Shown one piece after another: positions 51,069 through 60,005 of a stretch of DNA of 64,000 nt. This DNA comes from SVQP01 sp045658965 (GTDB lineage Bacteria; Bacillota; Clostridia; Oscillospirales; CAG-272). How positions within the stretch are numbered: position 1 is the first letter of the stretch; every line of letters begins with the position of its first letter. The translations under genes were made by a program, and so were the position numbers. The stretch covers positions 1 to 64,000 of the forward strand of contig JAZOVZ010000078.1 in assembly GCA_045658965.1 (NCBI GenBank). The letters are read 5' to 3'. A model generated the notes under the pieces. The model saw nothing but the letters and a program-made list of their open reading frames with translations. It was not told the origin of the DNA and ran no database searches.

Positions 51069-51095
51069 GTAGGGGACGAGATTTTATATCCGCCC
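51069..51095 (+). repeat. degenerate REP element
   Basis: GTAGGGGACGAGATTTTATA followed by TCCGCCC. 5' GTAGGGG and 3' CCGC conserved, weak central palindrome. Confidence 0.5.
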
Positions 51096-51131
51096 AAACC
51101 TGTTGGGAGATTATGTGAGCAAATTCTCTCC

Positions 51132-51357
51132 GTTCTTTTTGGGCAAGGAGCCGCAAAGAAGAACATATTTGCTTCGCAAATCAAACGGCGTTAAAGAGAT
51201 TTCGCGCCTGCGGGCGCGACTTGGGACTCTGCCCCGGTTGAGTATTGGATGCTGAATTGAGAATTCAGCATCAGCTGGCGTCGACTACACTCGCAACTAA
51301 AAACAATCTTCACACGCCAGCATCCTTTTCTGAAAAAAGGTCGATCAAAAACTTTCG
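51132..51357 (+). repeat. third copy of the long palindromic repeat
   Basis: Shares CCGTTCTTT, AAAGAGATTTCGCGCCTGCG and AAAAACTTTCGTGAG with 35568-35722. The middle is enlarged by about 110 bp including the perfect hairpin GATGCTGAATT/AATTCAGCATC (51249-51273). It fills the gap between the trpB promoter and the GH106-like gene end. Nothing coding is seen in this stretch. Confidence 0.75.
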
Positions 51358-51407
51358 TGAGAGGTTATCGGGGGTGCCGCGTGTTCTCCCCGGCAGCAGA
51401 GCAAAAT

Positions 51408-51432
51408 GCCCCGCCCTTTCGGGCGGGACATA
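51408..51432 (-). terminator. terminator of the GH106-like gene
   Basis: Stem CCCGCCC/GGGCGGG (51410-51427) with TTTC loop, followed on the minus strand by CATTTTG. Confidence 0.65.
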
Positions 51433-51442
51433 TATATCGGTT

Positions 51443-54166
51443 TTAGATCAAACCGGTTTCCACGAAGCTATACTTGGGCGTATAATAACCGCCTGCGTAG
51501 TTGTTCCAGATGCAGCCCTCGTCAAAGAAGTGAGGAGGTGCAACTGCAAGCAGCTCGCCTGCTACGTGGTGGTGGGGACCCATAAGGTTACGCAGGTTGT
51601 TGACCAAGGTCAGCTCGATCTCGTTCTCGCCTGCAACCACGTACTCGGAGATATCCACCTCGAAGGGCGTCCACATCACGGTGCGTACGTCCTTGCCGTT
51701 GACCTTGACGCGAATGGCGTTAATGCCCTTCTTGTCAAACTTGAGGCAGCAGGGTGCGCCGTCAAGCGTTACGGTCTTCTTGAGCGTTACCTCACCCGAG
51801 AAGAACAGAAGTCCCTGCTTCTCGATCTCCTTGAGAGTCAAGGTCTTGGGTGCTTCCACCAGCGCAAAGCCGCCCTCGTAGAAGTACGCCTTATTGGGGA
51901 TAGGCTCAAACTTGCCGTCTGCCTTGACGCCAAAGTCGCCAACGAGATACATAGGCTCGATCTCGGTATCAAAGGTCAGCTTGTTCTTTTCAGACTCAAA
52001 AATTCTGGACTTCTTGAGGTTCTCATAAGTCTCGTCGGTCTCCTTGAGGTAAACCTGCAGCTCCAGTACGTTCTCACCCTTGGTGACCAGATCCGCAATG
52101 TTGAGCATACGGAAGGAGTGATCGCGGAAGTAGCCGCAATCGGTCTTATCCACAGGCTTGCCGTTGAGCGTCATGGTAAAGATCTCGGGCGTTTCGCATG
52201 CCAAGAACAGACGCGCGGGTACAACCTCTGCGTTAAAGGTGAATTGGCACTTGATATCCACGCCTCTGCCAAGCTCGTAAGCTCTCTGCGCTACGTTGAG
52301 CACGCAAGCGTTCTCCTGCTGCAGCACGCCGTCAAACCAGTAGGTGCAGGTATCCAGCGTCAGCGCGTTATCGGTCATGGATGCAACCTGCCAATCGCCG
52401 CACAGGCAAACTTCCTTGAGCGCGCGGGGAGCGGGAGCCTCTGCGTGTGCAGTACCGTCGTCCACAATGACAAGGCTGCCGTATGCGGGGAAATTATAGG
52501 TGCCGTAGAACTCAACCTTCTCACCGGTCTCGATATCGATGCCGTAGCTGCCAACCTTGAAGTTGGTGGGCTGAGGCTGATCGGTGCTGTTGACGAAGTA
52601 ATACAGATCAAAGCCGTCATAGTAACGCTTGGTGTAGGTGATGTTGGGATTATCGATCAGATCGCAGCCTTCCACCTCGTCCACGGTAACGACCTTGCCG
52701 CCCTGTGCCTTGAACTCTGCAAGCAGCTTTTCGGTGTGCGGGAAGTATGCGATGTGCTTGGTCAGCACCACGGTGGAGTAGGACTGCTCGCCGATAATGA
52801 ACTTGCCGTTCTCAACCTTACCGTGACGCTCGATCATGATCTCGTCGCCCAGGTGATACAGCACGTGCTTTGCATCCAGCTCGTTCATGACGCGGATGAT
52901 ATCGTTGTTATAGTCGCCAAGACCGGTATTGGAGCCGCAGTTGAAGCTGATCCATGCGGAGGTCTGGGGATGCATGACAAGGGTATCGTAACGGATCTCG
53001 CCCTCTGCAAGCATCATGCCGATGCGGGACATGGCATCGTTGAACACCTTGTAATCAGCCCACCAAGGCTGCTGGCAGTACATTGCGGGCGGATAGTCTC
53101 TCTTACGGATACCGCGCAGCGAATAGCCCTCCAGGTGCTGGCACATCAGATTGACACCGCGTACCATCATCCACTCGTAGTTTCTCTTGAGCTCCTCGTG
53201 ACCAACGTTGTGGCCGCACAGTGCAAAGGTCTCGGAAAGGATCTGCTTCTTGCCGGTCTGCGCTGCGGTGGAGCAAAGCTGCGCCATGGTCAGGCAGGGG
53301 AAAATGGGACGGCACAGCCAGTCCATACCCGGAATGTGATAGTATTCATAGTGGGGCATACAAGCACCGTTACTGGTCAGCTGCGCCTCTAAGGTTTCCT
53401 CCAGTACCAGGTGACCGGTATAGAGCAGACCGTGGGCTTCGCACCAATCGTAGATCTGCTTATTATAGTTCTTGGAGAACAGCTCGGTGACCAGCTTCCA
53501 GAAGTTCATTCTGGTCTGCTGCCACTCGCCTCTTTCGATAAAGAGCTCGATCAGGTGATCGTAAATGGGCTCGCCGTACGCCTTTTCGTACTCCTCGGGC
53601 AGAATAAAGCTCCACGGAATACCGTTACGGGAGATCTGCGGCTCGTCGGTAAAGAAGCCGTCAAAGGTGGTGCCGTACTTTGCGTAGTAGGGCTCGTAAA
53701 TTTCATTGATAAAGTCTGCAATGACCTCACCGTCAAGCGTGTCTACGTAGAAGGGGTTGACCTCGTAGTAGAAGCAGTAATTTTCAAAGCAGTAAATAAC
53801 CTCGGGACCTCTGGGATCTTCGAGATCGGGCGTGAACTTTTTCACGCGCAGATACTTCTGCTGATACTTAAGACCCTTGCCGTTGACGATACCGCCGCCA
53901 AAGCCGGAGGGCCAGCCGTTCTCGTCGTACGCCCATGCGTGCATGCCTCTCTTGCCTGCCTCGTCGATGGATGCAGATACGTTCTCGAACCATTCTTCAC
54001 CCATGTACTCGGTCTGCAAGCCGCCGCGTGCGTGCATAAAGAAGCCGCCGATGCCCACGTCATCCATCATGCCGATCTGTCTGCGCGTTTCCTCGGTGCG
54101 AAGACGCTCGTTCCAGGACCAGAACGGTACGGGACGGTACTTTTTGTCCACAAACTTAAAATCCAT
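51443..54166 (-). CDS. GH106-like glycoside hydrolase
   Basis: A 907-aa cytoplasmic enzyme (no signal peptide) with the GH106/alpha-L-rhamnosidase-like start VPFWSWNERLRTEETRRQIG, GIGGFFMHARGGLQTEYMG and AWAYDENGWPSGFGGG. A catalytic TIM barrel of about 500 residues is followed by beta-sandwich domains, the last resembling a GH2 jelly roll (VDISEYVVAGENEIELTLVN). It probably removes terminal rhamnose from pectin or rhamnosides. Specificity not certain. Its Glu-rich acid/base motif cannot be fixed by reading. Last gene of the leftward pepT-tdk-udk-lipoprotein series. Confidence 0.85.
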   Translation of the reverse strand: MDFKFVDKKYRPVPFWSWNERLRTEETRRQIGMMDDVGIGGFFMHARGGLQTEYMGEEWFENVSASIDEAGKRGMHAWAYDENGWPSGFGGGIVNGKGLKYQQKYLRVKKFTPDLEDPRGPEVIYCFENYCFYYEVNPFYVDTLDGEVIADFINEIYEPYYAKYGTTFDGFFTDEPQISRNGIPWSFILPEEYEKAYGEPIYDHLIELFIERGEWQQTRMNFWKLVTELFSKNYNKQIYDWCEAHGLLYTGHLVLEETLEAQLTSNGACMPHYEYYHIPGMDWLCRPIFPCLTMAQLCSTAAQTGKKQILSETFALCGHNVGHEELKRNYEWMMVRGVNLMCQHLEGYSLRGIRKRDYPPAMYCQQPWWADYKVFNDAMSRIGMMLAEGEIRYDTLVMHPQTSAWISFNCGSNTGLGDYNNDIIRVMNELDAKHVLYHLGDEIMIERHGKVENGKFIIGEQSYSTVVLTKHIAYFPHTEKLLAEFKAQGGKVVTVDEVEGCDLIDNPNITYTKRYYDGFDLYYFVNSTDQPQPTNFKVGSYGIDIETGEKVEFYGTYNFPAYGSLVIVDDGTAHAEAPAPRALKEVCLCGDWQVASMTDNALTLDTCTYWFDGVLQQENACVLNVAQRAYELGRGVDIKCQFTFNAEVVPARLFLACETPEIFTMTLNGKPVDKTDCGYFRDHSFRMLNIADLVTKGENVLELQVYLKETDETYENLKKSRIFESEKNKLTFDTEIEPMYLVGDFGVKADGKFEPIPNKAYFYEGGFALVEAPKTLTLKEIEKQGLLFFSGEVTLKKTVTLDGAPCCLKFDKKGINAIRVKVNGKDVRTVMWTPFEVDISEYVVAGENEIELTLVNNLRNLMGPHHHVAGELLAVAPPHFFDEGCIWNNYAGGYYTPKYSFVETGLI

Positions 54167-54217
54167 TTGAACCTCCCTTGCTATCGGACTCGGTCGCCCG
54201 ATGCAGATTTATAAAAT

Positions 54218-55690
54218 TTAATGATTTTCAACTAAATATTGACGCAGGATCTCTACGTCGCGTGCGTCCACCGCACCGCTGTCGTCAAGGTCGGCAGCCC
54301 CCGTGTGACACGAAGCAGACAGCCCTTGCAAGTATCTGAGCATGGCGGTAACGTCTCTGCCGTCCACCGTGCCGTTCTGATCGGCATCTCCCCACAGATA
54401 ATCCGCAAGGTCCGCAATATTGGCGGATAGCGTTTGCATGCTGCCGTCGGGCGCATCCGACACGCTGTAATACACGGTATCTCCGTCTACCCACAGCCCC
54501 CAGATCTGCATGCCGCGCGGCAACTCGGCTTGTATTTCCACCACAACACCGCTCTGCAGATTTTGGGAATATATCTTTTTGGGGGTATTATAGATCAGAT
54601 TGCCGCGAAAGGTTCCCACGCCCATAAATGCATCCAGATAATACGAGCCGCCGTCGGGCGTCAGCCATTTTTCATCGGTTTGCAAAACGCTCTGCGCGCG
54701 CATGGTGGTAAAATCCGCAGCGTAGACGGCACGCCCCTCCCCATCTGCATAAAACCATTGCCCTGCCGTATAAGAAAACGGCATGGAGACCTGTGCAAGA
54801 AAGGTGCGCTCGTATGCTTCGGAGGTACAGACGTGATCGCTCTCCCAAGCGTAATGACCAGTTTCGGCAATGCCCGCGTCGCTGCGCAAAAAGTTTGCAT
54901 GCAACGCCTGCCCTGCCACATCGGGGATAGGATCATCCCAAGTCACGTCCACGTGATAGTACTGACCGCCCAGCGTGATGACGTTCCAGATGTGATTCAT
55001 CTTTGCGCTGACTGCCACGTCGGACGCAATGCCGTACCGCGAAAGCAACGCCATATAGGTCAGCGTATAGGCTTGGCAAACGCCTCGCCCCTCGGTCAGA
55101 AACGAATACATATCATAAATCTGATAGGTCGTATCGTAAGAAAAATGCAGGCAAAGATAGTCGTGCAGATACAGCGCGATCTCAAAATCGCTCCAATTTT
55201 CATCTACACCGACACAAATCCCGTCCAAGCGTTGCTCCACAAGTGCCCTTGCAGCCTCAAGCTCCTTGCCCGTCATACGGTACGAGGGCTTGAGCGTGAC
55301 GACCTGCCCTGCCGAGGTGTAGGTGTAGGAAATGCCCGATTCCACGAAAAAGAGATCGGGATGACGGTTCATCACGTCGGTAAAGACCTCGGTGATATGA
55401 TCGGTGGGAATTTGGAAATCCGAGAGATCGATCTCAGCTTCCTGCGCCAGCAGCGCAAGGTATATGTACTGTCTTGCGTCCTGCGCGCTTGCAAGATACC
55501 GATCGGCAGCTGCTGTGCCCTCTTGCAACTCGCAAGAGACAAGCTCGCCTTGCAACGTGTAAACCAACGGTGCGCAAGACACGGGGTTTTGCGCTTCCCT
55601 TTGATACGCGACCGGTGCAGGCGCGGCACACGCAGACAGGATCAGCACCAGCAGCAATGCCGCCGCGCTGACAAATCTTTTGTATCTCAC
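54218..55690 (-). CDS. lipoprotein with transglutaminase-like and dockerin domains
   Basis: A 490-aa protein. Signal peptide with lipobox LSAC (Cys about 21). A transglutaminase-like protease fold in the middle (residues 165-260): Cys in GRGVCQAYTLTYMALL, His in NHIWNVI, Asp in YYHVDVTWDDP. The C-terminus (about 432-490) is a type I dockerin with two Ca-binding repeats, GDADQNGTVDGRDVTAML and ADLDDSGAVDARDVEIL. A dockerin on a membrane-anchored lipoprotein is unusual. No cohesin is visible in the window. Confidence 0.85.
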   Translation of the reverse strand: MRYKRFVSAAALLLVLILSACAAPAPVAYQREAQNPVSCAPLVYTLQGELVSCELQEGTAAADRYLASAQDARQYIYLALLAQEAEIDLSDFQIPTDHITEVFTDVMNRHPDLFFVESGISYTYTSAGQVVTLKPSYRMTGKELEAARALVEQRLDGICVGVDENWSDFEIALYLHDYLCLHFSYDTTYQIYDMYSFLTEGRGVCQAYTLTYMALLSRYGIASDVAVSAKMNHIWNVITLGGQYYHVDVTWDDPIPDVAGQALHANFLRSDAGIAETGHYAWESDHVCTSEAYERTFLAQVSMPFSYTAGQWFYADGEGRAVYAADFTTMRAQSVLQTDEKWLTPDGGSYYLDAFMGVGTFRGNLIYNTPKKIYSQNLQSGVVVEIQAELPRGMQIWGLWVDGDTVYYSVSDAPDGSMQTLSANIADLADYLWGDADQNGTVDGRDVTAMLRYLQGLSASCHTGAADLDDSGAVDARDVEILRQYLVENH

Positions 55691-55729
55691 ACTCTCACCG
55701 TCCTCTCTGATTCAATGTATTCGATACGC

Positions 55730-56356
55730 TTATACGGTATGCAGCCCCGTCTGCTTGCAGATGCATTGCACGATCATTTCAAGGGCTACAGGATTATTAC
55801 CGCCACCGGGGACGATGACGTCCGCATAACGCTTGAAGGGCTCGACAAACGCTTCGTGCATGGGCTTGACAGTCGTTAAATACTGCGAAATGACAGAATC
55901 CAGGCTGCGCGCTCTCTCCTTGGTGTCGCGCAGAATACGGCGCAGGATGCGTTCGTCCGCATCGGTATCCACAAATACGCGCAGATCCATCATATCTCGC
56001 AAGGCGGCATCCGAAAAGATGAGAATGCCCTCCAGCACGATCAGCGGTGTGGGATGCACCGTCACTACCTTGTCACTTCTGTTATGTATGGTGTAATCGT
56101 AGACCGGCACGTCCACGCTCGCACCGCGGCAAAGCGCATCCAGATGTGCGCGCAAAAGGTCGGTCTCAAACGCGTCGGGGTGATCGTAATTGGTCAGGCA
56201 ACGCTCTTCATACGTCTTGCCCACCTGCAAATGATAATAGCTGTCGTGCGCAATGACGGTCACGTTTTCGCCAAACGCCTTGGCAATATGCTCGGCAAGC
56301 GTGGTCTTTCCCGAGCCCGTACCGCCCGCAACGCCAACGATCATGGGCTTATTCAT
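55730..56356 (-). CDS. udk: uridine kinase
   Basis: A 208-aa P-loop kinase. Walker A GGTGSGKTT, then IAHDSYYH and TNYDHPDAFETDLL, the uridine-binding segment of Udk. Phosphorylates uridine and cytidine with ATP or GTP in pyrimidine salvage. Start MNKPMIVGV at 56356, overlapping the tdk stop by 8 bp (ATGAATAA). About 40 bp before the dockerin lipoprotein. Confidence 0.93.
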   Translation of the reverse strand: MNKPMIVGVAGGTGSGKTTLAEHIAKAFGENVTVIAHDSYYHLQVGKTYEERCLTNYDHPDAFETDLLRAHLDALCRGASVDVPVYDYTIHNRSDKVVTVHPTPLIVLEGILIFSDAALRDMMDLRVFVDTDADERILRRILRDTKERARSLDSVISQYLTTVKPMHEAFVEPFKRYADVIVPGGGNNPVALEMIVQCICKQTGLHTV

Positions 56357-56942
56357 GCACACTCTCGCTTTCCTGCGCGGCAATCGCCTGCTTCCAGCAG
56401 CTGTGGCACATGGCAACGTAGGAATCGTTACCGCCAAGCAGGATCTGTCCGCCCGTGGTCACCACTCTGCCCGCACCGTCAATGCGTGCGTTGACAATGG
56501 CCTTTTTGCCGCAGGTGCAGATGGTCTTGATCTCGGTGATGGAATCCGCCACCTCAAAAAGTCTGCAGCTGCCCGAGAACTGGCGCGTCATAAAGTCGGT
56601 GCGCAGCCCAAAGCACAAAACGGGAATATCCAGCTCGTCCACGATGCGGCGCAGCTGGTCGATCTGCCCCTCGGTAAAGAACTGGCACTCGTCCGCAATG
56701 ATGACGTGGCATTCCTTGCGCAGGGCAAACTCGGCATAAATATCGGTCTCGGCACCGATGATCTGCGCCTCTGCCTCCAGACCAATGCGCGAACGGATGA
56801 CGCCCGCGCCGTCGCGCGTGTCAATGGCGGGCTTGATCAGCCATACGCGCATGCCGCGCTCTTCATAATTAAACTTGGTGATCAGCGCGTTTGCGGTCTT
56901 GCTCGACCCCATTGCGCCGTACTTGAAATACAGCTTTGCCAT
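56349..56942 (-). CDS. tdk: thymidine kinase
   Basis: A 197-aa type II thymidine kinase. P-loop GAMGSSKTANAL, DECQFF (Walker B with catalytic Glu), and a zinc-ribbon with C-x2-C (CTCGKKA) and C-x2-C-type end (CHSCWKQ). Salvages thymidine to dTMP. Between pepT and udk in one operon. Confidence 0.95.
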   Translation of the reverse strand: MAKLYFKYGAMGSSKTANALITKFNYEERGMRVWLIKPAIDTRDGAGVIRSRIGLEAEAQIIGAETDIYAEFALRKECHVIIADECQFFTEGQIDQLRRIVDELDIPVLCFGLRTDFMTRQFSGSCRLFEVADSITEIKTICTCGKKAIVNARIDGAGRVVTTGGQILLGGNDSYVAMCHSCWKQAIAAQESESVHE

Positions 56943-56945
56943 GCT

Positions 56946-58163
56946 TTACTCCTTTACTGCGTTGTACAGAATGCGCTCAACGATGTCCACGACACCGTCC
57001 AAGGACTCAATCGACAAAAATTCAAATCTGGAGTGGAAGTTCTCACCGCCCGTGCACAGATTGGGGCAAGGCAGACCCATAAAGGAAAGTCTTGCACCGT
57101 CCGTACCGCCACGGATCGGCACCACGATGGGTGTAATGCCAAGCTGCTCCATGGCAACCTTGGCGCGCTCCACGATATACATGTGGTTATCAATGATCTC
57201 CTTCATGTTGTAGTAGGAGTCCTTCATGGAAAGCGTGCAGCTGCCTGCACCAAAGCGCGCGTTGATCTCGTCGGCAGCCGCCTGCATGACCTGCTTTTTC
57301 TCTTCAAACAGCGCACGGTCATGATCGCGGATGATGTAGACAAGCTGTGCGTGCTCGCAGTCGCCCTGCATATCGCACAAATGGAAGAATCCCTCATATC
57401 CCTCGGTCTTAGCGGGGATCTGCTCTGCGGGCAGAAGAGCATTGAACGCCATTGCCATGAGCTGCGCGTTCTTCATCTTATCCTTGGCAGAACCGGGATG
57501 GATGGACACGCCAGCAAACTTGACCACAGCGCCTGCCGCGTTGAAGTTTTCGTATTCCAGCTCGCCAAGAGGTCCGCCGTCAACGGTGTAAGCATAATCC
57601 GCACCGAATTTCTCCACGTCAAAGTGGTCGGCACCTCTGCCGATCTCCTCGTCGGGCGTAAAGCAGATCTTGACCGTACCGTGCTCTGCATCACTTGCCA
57701 AGAGTCTTTCCACCACCGAAACGATAGCGGCAACGCCCGCCTTATCATCCGCGCCCAGCAGCGTGGTGCCGTCGGTGACGATCAGATGCTGCCCTACGTA
57801 ATGCTGCAGGTTGGGATAATCCGCAACCGTCATATAAATGCCCTTTTCCTCGTTCAGGCAAATATCACCGCCCTTGTACTCGACGATGCGTGCTGCGATG
57901 GGCGCGTCCGCGCAAGCGTCCGAGGTATCCACGTGCGCCACAAGTCCGATCACGGGACATGCCTTATCGGTATTTGCGGGCAGCGTTGCGTACAGGTATC
58001 CTTTATCGTCAAGCTCCACGTCACTAAGACCCAGCGACATCAGCTCTGCCGCCAGCGCAAGGCTGAGCACGATCTGCTTTTCCGAGCTGGGCACGGTCTC
58101 GGAGCTCTCGTCCGACATGGTGGGGTATGCGACGTATTTCAAAAATCTTTCATAGGGTTTCAT
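56946..58163 (-). CDS. pepT: peptidase T
   Basis: A 405-aa M20 metallopeptidase. Metal ligands in VAHVDTSD (His about 77), GADDKAG (Asp), EEIGRGADHFD, DGGPLGELEYE, and RGGTDGA near the end. Cleaves the N-terminal residue of tripeptides in the cytoplasm. Full length. First gene of the leftward series. Confidence 0.96.
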   Translation of the reverse strand: MKPYERFLKYVAYPTMSDESSETVPSSEKQIVLSLALAAELMSLGLSDVELDDKGYLYATLPANTDKACPVIGLVAHVDTSDACADAPIAARIVEYKGGDICLNEEKGIYMTVADYPNLQHYVGQHLIVTDGTTLLGADDKAGVAAIVSVVERLLASDAEHGTVKICFTPDEEIGRGADHFDVEKFGADYAYTVDGGPLGELEYENFNAAGAVVKFAGVSIHPGSAKDKMKNAQLMAMAFNALLPAEQIPAKTEGYEGFFHLCDMQGDCEHAQLVYIIRDHDRALFEEKKQVMQAAADEINARFGAGSCTLSMKDSYYNMKEIIDNHMYIVERAKVAMEQLGITPIVVPIRGGTDGARLSFMGLPCPNLCTGGENFHSRFEFLSIESLDGVVDIVERILYNAVKE

Positions 58164-58190
58164 ATATTACGTTCTCCTTGGAATTTCTCC

Positions 58191-58215
58191 GTAGGGGCGT
58201 GCATCGCACGTCCGC
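58191..58215 (+). repeat. REP element
   Basis: GTAGGGG then palindrome CGTGC-ATC-GCACG and TCCGC, between the divergent pepT and luxS genes. Confidence 0.75.
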
Positions 58216-58312
58216 TGTCAATCACCTACAGTATACCATAATTTTCTGCTTCTATCAAGGCATTTATCCAAAAAAGTCCGCAATTCCCCTTTTCTTTTTT
58301 GTCGGAATGTGA

Positions 58313-58318
58313 TATAAT
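58313..58318 (+). promoter_or_regulatory. extended -10 promoter of luxS
   Basis: TATAAT preceded by TGTGA. No clear -35 box, so it would depend on the extended -10 or an activator. Confidence 0.6.
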
Positions 58319-58350
58319 GGATGCATCAAACGAAAGGAAGTCTTCCTGCA

Positions 58351-58818
58351 ATGAAACAAATCACCAGCTTTACCGTGGATCACGATACCATCACCCCGGG
58401 GTTCTATATCTCGCGTATTGACGGCGACGTGACCACCTTTGATCTGCGCACCCGTACCCCCAACGCGGGTGACTATATGGACAACTTGACCATGCACTCG
58501 GTTGAGCATATGCTCGCAACGCTTTTGCGCAATTCCGAGGACAGCGAGCGCGTCATCTACTTTGGCCCCATGGGCTGCCAGACAGGCTTTTACCTACTCA
58601 TGCGCGACACCTCTCCCGCAGACGCTTTTGCGCTTTTGTGCAAGTGCCTTGCCGACGCCATCGCATATGAAGGCGAAATGCCCGGCAACAAGAGAAAGGA
58701 ATGCGGCAACTATCTAAATCTTGATATGACCGCCGCAAAGGTCGAGTGCGAGCGTTACCTGAACGCCCTGATCGGCAACGAAAAATTCAGCGAAAGAAAG
58801 GATTTCTCCTATGAATAA
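58351..58818 (+). CDS. luxS: S-ribosylhomocysteine lyase (LuxS)
   Basis: A 155-aa iron/zinc enzyme. Metal site H-x-x-E-H in MHSVEHMLATLLRN (His49, His53) with the third ligand Cys in KECGNY (about 120), GPMGCQTGFY as the active-site Cys loop. Converts S-ribosylhomocysteine to homocysteine and the AI-2 precursor. Start at 58351 (AAAGGAAG upstream). Overlaps mtnN by 8 bp, so the two steps of the activated methyl cycle are coupled. Confidence 0.97.
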   Translation: MKQITSFTVDHDTITPGFYISRIDGDVTTFDLRTRTPNAGDYMDNLTMHSVEHMLATLLRNSEDSERVIYFGPMGCQTGFYLLMRDTSPADAFALLCKCLADAIAYEGEMPGNKRKECGNYLNLDMTAAKVECERYLNALIGNEKFSERKDFSYE

Positions 58819-59506
58819 GCGTATTGGTATTATCGGTGCGATGGCTTGCGAGGTCGATCCGCTGATCGCGCAAATGCAAGACGCACAAGAGCTCACGGTT
58901 GGCTCTATCAAATTCACGCATGGCATGCTTTGCGGCAAGGATACCGTCATTGCGCAGTGCGGCATCGGCAAGGTGTTTGCCGCCATGTGCGCACAGACCA
59001 TGATCCTGCATTTCGGTGTCAGTGCCATCGTCAACGTAGGCGTGGCAGGCTCGCTTTGCGACGCGCTGCGCATCGGTGACATTGCCGTGGCAACCAAGAC
59101 GGTGCAGCACGACATGGACACCTCGCCCATCGGTGACCCCGTGGGCTTGATCTCGGGCATCAATCTGGTCTATCTCCCCTGCTCCGACCGCCTTGCCGAT
59201 CTGCTTGCATCCTGCATTGAGGCGCAGGGCGTGCACTACGTGCGCGGCACGGTGGCATCGGGTGACGTATTTGTTGCCTCCCCCGCGCAAAGAGCCCGTA
59301 TTACCTCCAATTTTGACGCTGTAGCCTGCGAAATGGAGGGCGCAGCCATCTGCCAGGTCTGCTACGCAAACGGCGTGGAGGTAGGCATTCTGCGCGCCAT
59401 TTCGGATAACTGCAACGACCCCTCCACCATGGATTACCAAACCTTCCGCGATTCCTCCGCTAAGGTCGGCTGCAAAATTCTTTTGGATTTCATGAGTAGG
59501 GTGTAA
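58811..59506 (+). CDS. mtnN: 5'-methylthioadenosine/S-adenosylhomocysteine nucleosidase
   Basis: A 231-aa nucleosidase. GIIGAMACEVDPLIAQM at the start, GIGKVFAAMCAQTMIL, CEMEGAAICQVCYANGV (catalytic Glu), ISDNCNDP (catalytic Asp in the DNC-like segment). Splits SAH to adenine and S-ribosylhomocysteine, the substrate of LuxS. Classical luxS-mtnN arrangement. Same 8-bp overlap, ATGAATAA, as tdk/udk. Confidence 0.96.
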   Translation: MNKRIGIIGAMACEVDPLIAQMQDAQELTVGSIKFTHGMLCGKDTVIAQCGIGKVFAAMCAQTMILHFGVSAIVNVGVAGSLCDALRIGDIAVATKTVQHDMDTSPIGDPVGLISGINLVYLPCSDRLADLLASCIEAQGVHYVRGTVASGDVFVASPAQRARITSNFDAVACEMEGAAICQVCYANGVEVGILRAISDNCNDPSTMDYQTFRDSSAKVGCKILLDFMSRV

Positions 59507-59524
59507 ACACAATGACATAATCAA

Positions 59525-59549
59525 AGGGAGAGCCGAGATGGCTCTCCCT
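59525..59549. terminator. bidirectional terminator
   Basis: Stem AGGGAGAGCC/GGCTCTCCCT with a five-base loop between the convergent mtnN and SLOG genes. Confidence 0.7.
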
Positions 59550-59553
59550 TATT

Positions 59554-59883
59554 TCATACGTGTATGATCGACAATACCTTTTGCATTTTCTCCGCATAAC
59601 GAATCGTACTCATTGTTCCGCGAGATTTGCCATCCCAAACCACAAGAACCGCATCGGCAATCTCTACCATTTTTTGATTGCGCACGATAGGAGCAGCCCT
59701 TCCATACAATGCATATTGCGGGCGAAGAATCAATTTTGATATTTTACGTGCATCCGCGTATTGTTCCGCCAACGCATCCACGCCCTGTGCCCCTCCGCTG
59801 ATAATCAACTCCGTATTTTCGGGAATGTATGCAGACAAATCAAAATCTTGAATACTGCGAGAACCCACGACCAACAGCTTCAT
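59554..59883 (-). CDS. SLOG-type (DprA/YspA-like) Rossmann protein
   Basis: A 109-aa minimal SLOG-like domain: KLLVVGSRSIQDFD at the start, ELIISGGAQGVDALAEQYA (nucleotide-binding glycine loop), ADAVLVVWDGKSRGTMSTI. Such folds bind nucleotides or nucleotide-derived signals and are often linked to defence or stress systems. It is divergent from the XRE regulator; direct repeats (59907-59937) lie just downstream of its -10 box. Confidence 0.8.
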   Translation of the reverse strand: MKLLVVGSRSIQDFDLSAYIPENTELIISGGAQGVDALAEQYADARKISKLILRPQYALYGRAAPIVRNQKMVEIADAVLVVWDGKSRGTMSTIRYAEKMQKVLSIIHV

Positions 59884-59906
59884 ATTTCCTCCATATGCTT
59901 TCTTTT

Positions 59907-59937
59907 GTTTCCTATATTTCCCCTATAGTTTCCTATA
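59907..59937. promoter_or_regulatory. operator: three tandem half-sites
   Basis: GTTTCCTATA at 59907-59916 and 59928-59937, with TTCCCCTATA (59918-59927) between. The outer copies are 21 bp apart, two helix turns. A -10 (TATAAT, minus strand, 59937-59942) for the SLOG gene overlaps the last copy. The same half-site, as GTTCCCTAA, occurs at the Fic-like gene. Confidence 0.65.
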
Positions 59938-60005
59938 TTATAGCATATAACCTTTTCTTTGTAAATAGACTATAATAAGACTATACAAATGATTGGGAGA
60001 AAAAT

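Noticed and set aside
51245..53392. 715-aa plus-strand frame over the GH106-like gene
   Set aside because: Antisense shadow. It also begins inside the long palindromic repeat.
56253..58241. 662-aa plus-strand frame over tdk and pepT
   Set aside because: Antisense to genes with clear family motifs; no promoter or ribosome site; shadow of codon bias.
58811..58818. Shared 8-bp overlap ATGAATAA in luxS/mtnN and tdk/udk
   Set aside because: Both follow from a Glu-stop end meeting an M-N-K start; coincidence is enough.
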